Assembly: GCA_943704425.1 (NCBI GenBank) | Contig: CALSCP010001696.1 | Coordinates: 21,504-51,747, forward strand | Source: Ministeria vibrans ATCC 50519 | Lineage: Eukaryota; Opisthokonta; Filasterea | Direction: 5' to 3' | DNA length: 30,244 bases | Part shown: piece by piece, positions 29,201 to 30,244 of the stretch | Layout of the letters: the number at the start of each line of letters is the position of its first letter | Position numbering within the stretch: the stretch's first letter is position 1 | The notes under the pieces: generated by a model | Told to the model about the DNA's origin: nothing | Database searches by the model: none | What the model saw: only the letters and a program-made list of their open reading frames with translations | Translations under genes and position numbers: made by a program

Positions 29201-29382
29201 GCTCCCTCCAAACGGTCGATGTGCAAGACGTCATTCAGTCGCTAGGCAACGCCGACGACAACGATGATCCCACACACAGCGTGGAGATGGTAGAAGCCTC
29301 AGTGGATGCTCTCGAAGGACTCTTGCGTCGCGAGGCACGTGAGTTGGCCATCTTTGAACGAGAGATAAAGGCCAAGACATAA
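26261..29382 (+). CDS. TBC1D31: TBC1D31 (WDR67)-like WD40-TBC-coiled-coil protein, 3 exons
   Basis: Model: 26261..26431, 26524..26588, 26655..29382; 987 residues. The second intron (66 bp) could be read through, but removing it gives an uninterrupted WD-repeat join (NAFCFDLRAQR to FCLSLRTGRAS). Residues ~55-370 form a WD40 propeller (RLYDLDGGYETGVLRGHHRG, TSVLWDIDRLERVRVL, MAWEPGSLQF, FVWNTHSRTLERII). A disordered spacer follows, then the TBC domain (~505-750) with the TBC1D31-type stretches ALAYWTPLFAELSYLP, YAWPLLTSAFTDVFTRDEWL and STPADIHPHARLSF. Residues ~800-920 are a highly charged coiled coil rich in Arg, Glu and Gln. TBC1D31 is a centriolar-satellite component involved in ciliogenesis in animals. 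The canonical IxxDxxR catalytic arginine motif of Rab GAPs is not seen, so it is probably not an active GAP. It lies 144 bp from the divergent ABCG gene. Confidence 0.88.
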
Positions 29383-29882
29383 AATTACAGAATATATAAA
29401 TCGAATTATTTTTCTTCTTATAATAAATCAATTAGGGAATGATGTGTTCCTCTTACTTTCGATAATAGTAATAAAAGTTTATAATAATATTATTATCTTT
29501 ATTAATAATAATAATAATTATTATTATAATAATAGTAATTAATACTGTTATTATATTTTTGTAATGTTTTATTATTATCATTATGATTATAATTATTTTA
29601 ATAATTTATTTTTCATGCTCGCTTTTGTGTCATATTTTGCGACAAAGTAAAAAAGCAAGAAAGGGCAAACATATCTTTTTTGAAATAAGACGAGAAACTG
29701 AATTATATTTTGTTTTTTTTATTATTTTTATCAAAGGCGTATTGTTAGAATAATAAGAATACTAATAAACGAATGATTATACTACTAAAATAACTTGTTG
29801 GTTCAAAAAATATTACACATCATCTCTCTCCCTCCTCTACTCCGATTCTTCTTCTTCTTCTTCTTCCCCTTCTCTCTTTCTT
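29383..29882. other. AT-rich convergent spacer with ATT/AAT repeats
   Basis: 500 bp between two tail-to-tail genes. It contains long ATT/AAT-rich stretches (about 29460-29600) and a CTT run at 29846-29866. No gene is supported. Confidence 0.55.
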
Positions 29883-30128
29883 TCAGGCACTCCCCACACC
29901 CGCCGGCATGTTGAGCATATGACGCGACAGGAACCGACACGCCGCAATCCATTCGTACATCTCATGCTCCGTCTCGGCACACAGATAGCGCGTCTCCACC
30001 GTGTTCGTCGCAGCCGTGAAGTGCCTCACCGCAAAGCAATACGGCGTCGGCTGTGTCTTCTTGTAGCCCGCTCCAACCGTGTACATCGTCATGCCCCGCA
30101 TGGAAAAATTTCCACATTCCTTCTTGTC
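29883..30128 (-). CDS. PH-domain protein, last exon only
   Basis: A terminal exon of 82 codons follows an acceptor CACATAG at 30129-30135 (minus strand) and ends with TGA at 29885-29883. It encodes the second half of a pleckstrin-homology domain: KKECGNFSMRGMTMY, then PYCFAVRHF, then RYLCAETEHEMYEWIAACRF, where the Trp in the C-terminal helix is the hallmark PH residue. The 'YCFA..H......YLCAE.E.E...W....R' pattern is like PH domains of the Grb7/MRL type, but the upstream domains lie outside the window, so the parent family is open. PH domains bind phosphoinositides or proteins at membranes. Confidence 0.75.
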   Translation of the reverse strand, partial: DKKECGNFSMRGMTMYTVGAGYKKTQPTPYCFAVRHFTAATNTVETRYLCAETEHEMYEWIAACRFLSRHMLNMPAGVGSA

Positions 30129-30192
30129 CTATGTGCGTAGCGATGGAAACACCACGTCAGCCATAATCCCCCCGACACAACGTCCTCACTCA

Positions 30193-30193
<1 letters not shown>

Positions 30194-30244
<51 letters not shown>
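30194..30244. repeat. TA microsatellite at window end
   Basis: At least 51 bases of perfect TA dinucleotide, probably within an intron of the PH-domain gene. The window ends inside it. Confidence 0.9.

Noticed and set aside
30194-30244. Telomere or chromosome end at the TA run
   Set aside because: TA dinucleotides are not a known telomere repeat, and a gene continues toward the window edge. It is an ordinary microsatellite.

Overview
The window is nuclear DNA of a eukaryote. Almost every gene can be rebuilt only by removing short GT-AG introns, mostly about 50-150 bp and longer where simple repeats have expanded. Coding exons are GC-rich and spacers are AT-rich and very short. The gene set (LARP1 with a DM15 region, eIF3d, an SREK1-like two-RRM protein, SSUH2, a TALE homeobox, a nicotinamide riboside kinase-like P-loop kinase, TBC1D31) looks like that of a unicellular relative of animals or another compact-genome protist. 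The LARP1 DM15 region is strongly animal-like. TBC1D31 is a centriolar-satellite/cilium protein, so a flagellated cell is likely. I cannot name the species.

Layout, left to right: a tandem-PDZ-like protein (-) diverges from a GFA/CENP-V-fold protein (+). Next come LARP1 (-, 5 exons) and eIF3d (+, 9 exons), a divergent pair of translation genes. Their shared upstream region is split by an apparently intact 5.84-kb DNA transposon (7226-13067). It has 16-bp terminal inverted repeats, a perfect 8-bp target-site duplication (GATGTCAC), subterminal palindromes and one large open reading frame of about 1,700 residues. Then follow an SREK1-like RRM gene (+) that runs into a 702-bp assembly gap (17250-17951), SSUH2 (-), a TALE homeobox gene (+) only 90 bp from SSUH2, a small unrecognised gene (-), a nicotinamide riboside/uridine kinase-like gene (-), an ABCG half-transporter with unusual extra membrane helices (-), TBC1D31 (+) 144 bp from it, and the last exon of a PH-domain gene (-).

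There is no operon logic. The recurring pattern is closely spaced head-to-head pairs that probably share promoters: PDZ/GFA, LARP1/eIF3d, SSUH2/homeobox, ABCG/TBC1D31. The most notable signals are the transposon, whose protein carries P-element-like motifs within a much larger, mostly unassigned polypeptide and which sits 80 bp upstream of the eIF3d start codon, and a pyrimidine-rich repeat around ATCACTTTGTTTCTTTCTC that recurs in long introns of at least four genes in both orientations. All gene models are hand-spliced from frame, splice-site dinucleotides and family knowledge; no search was run.
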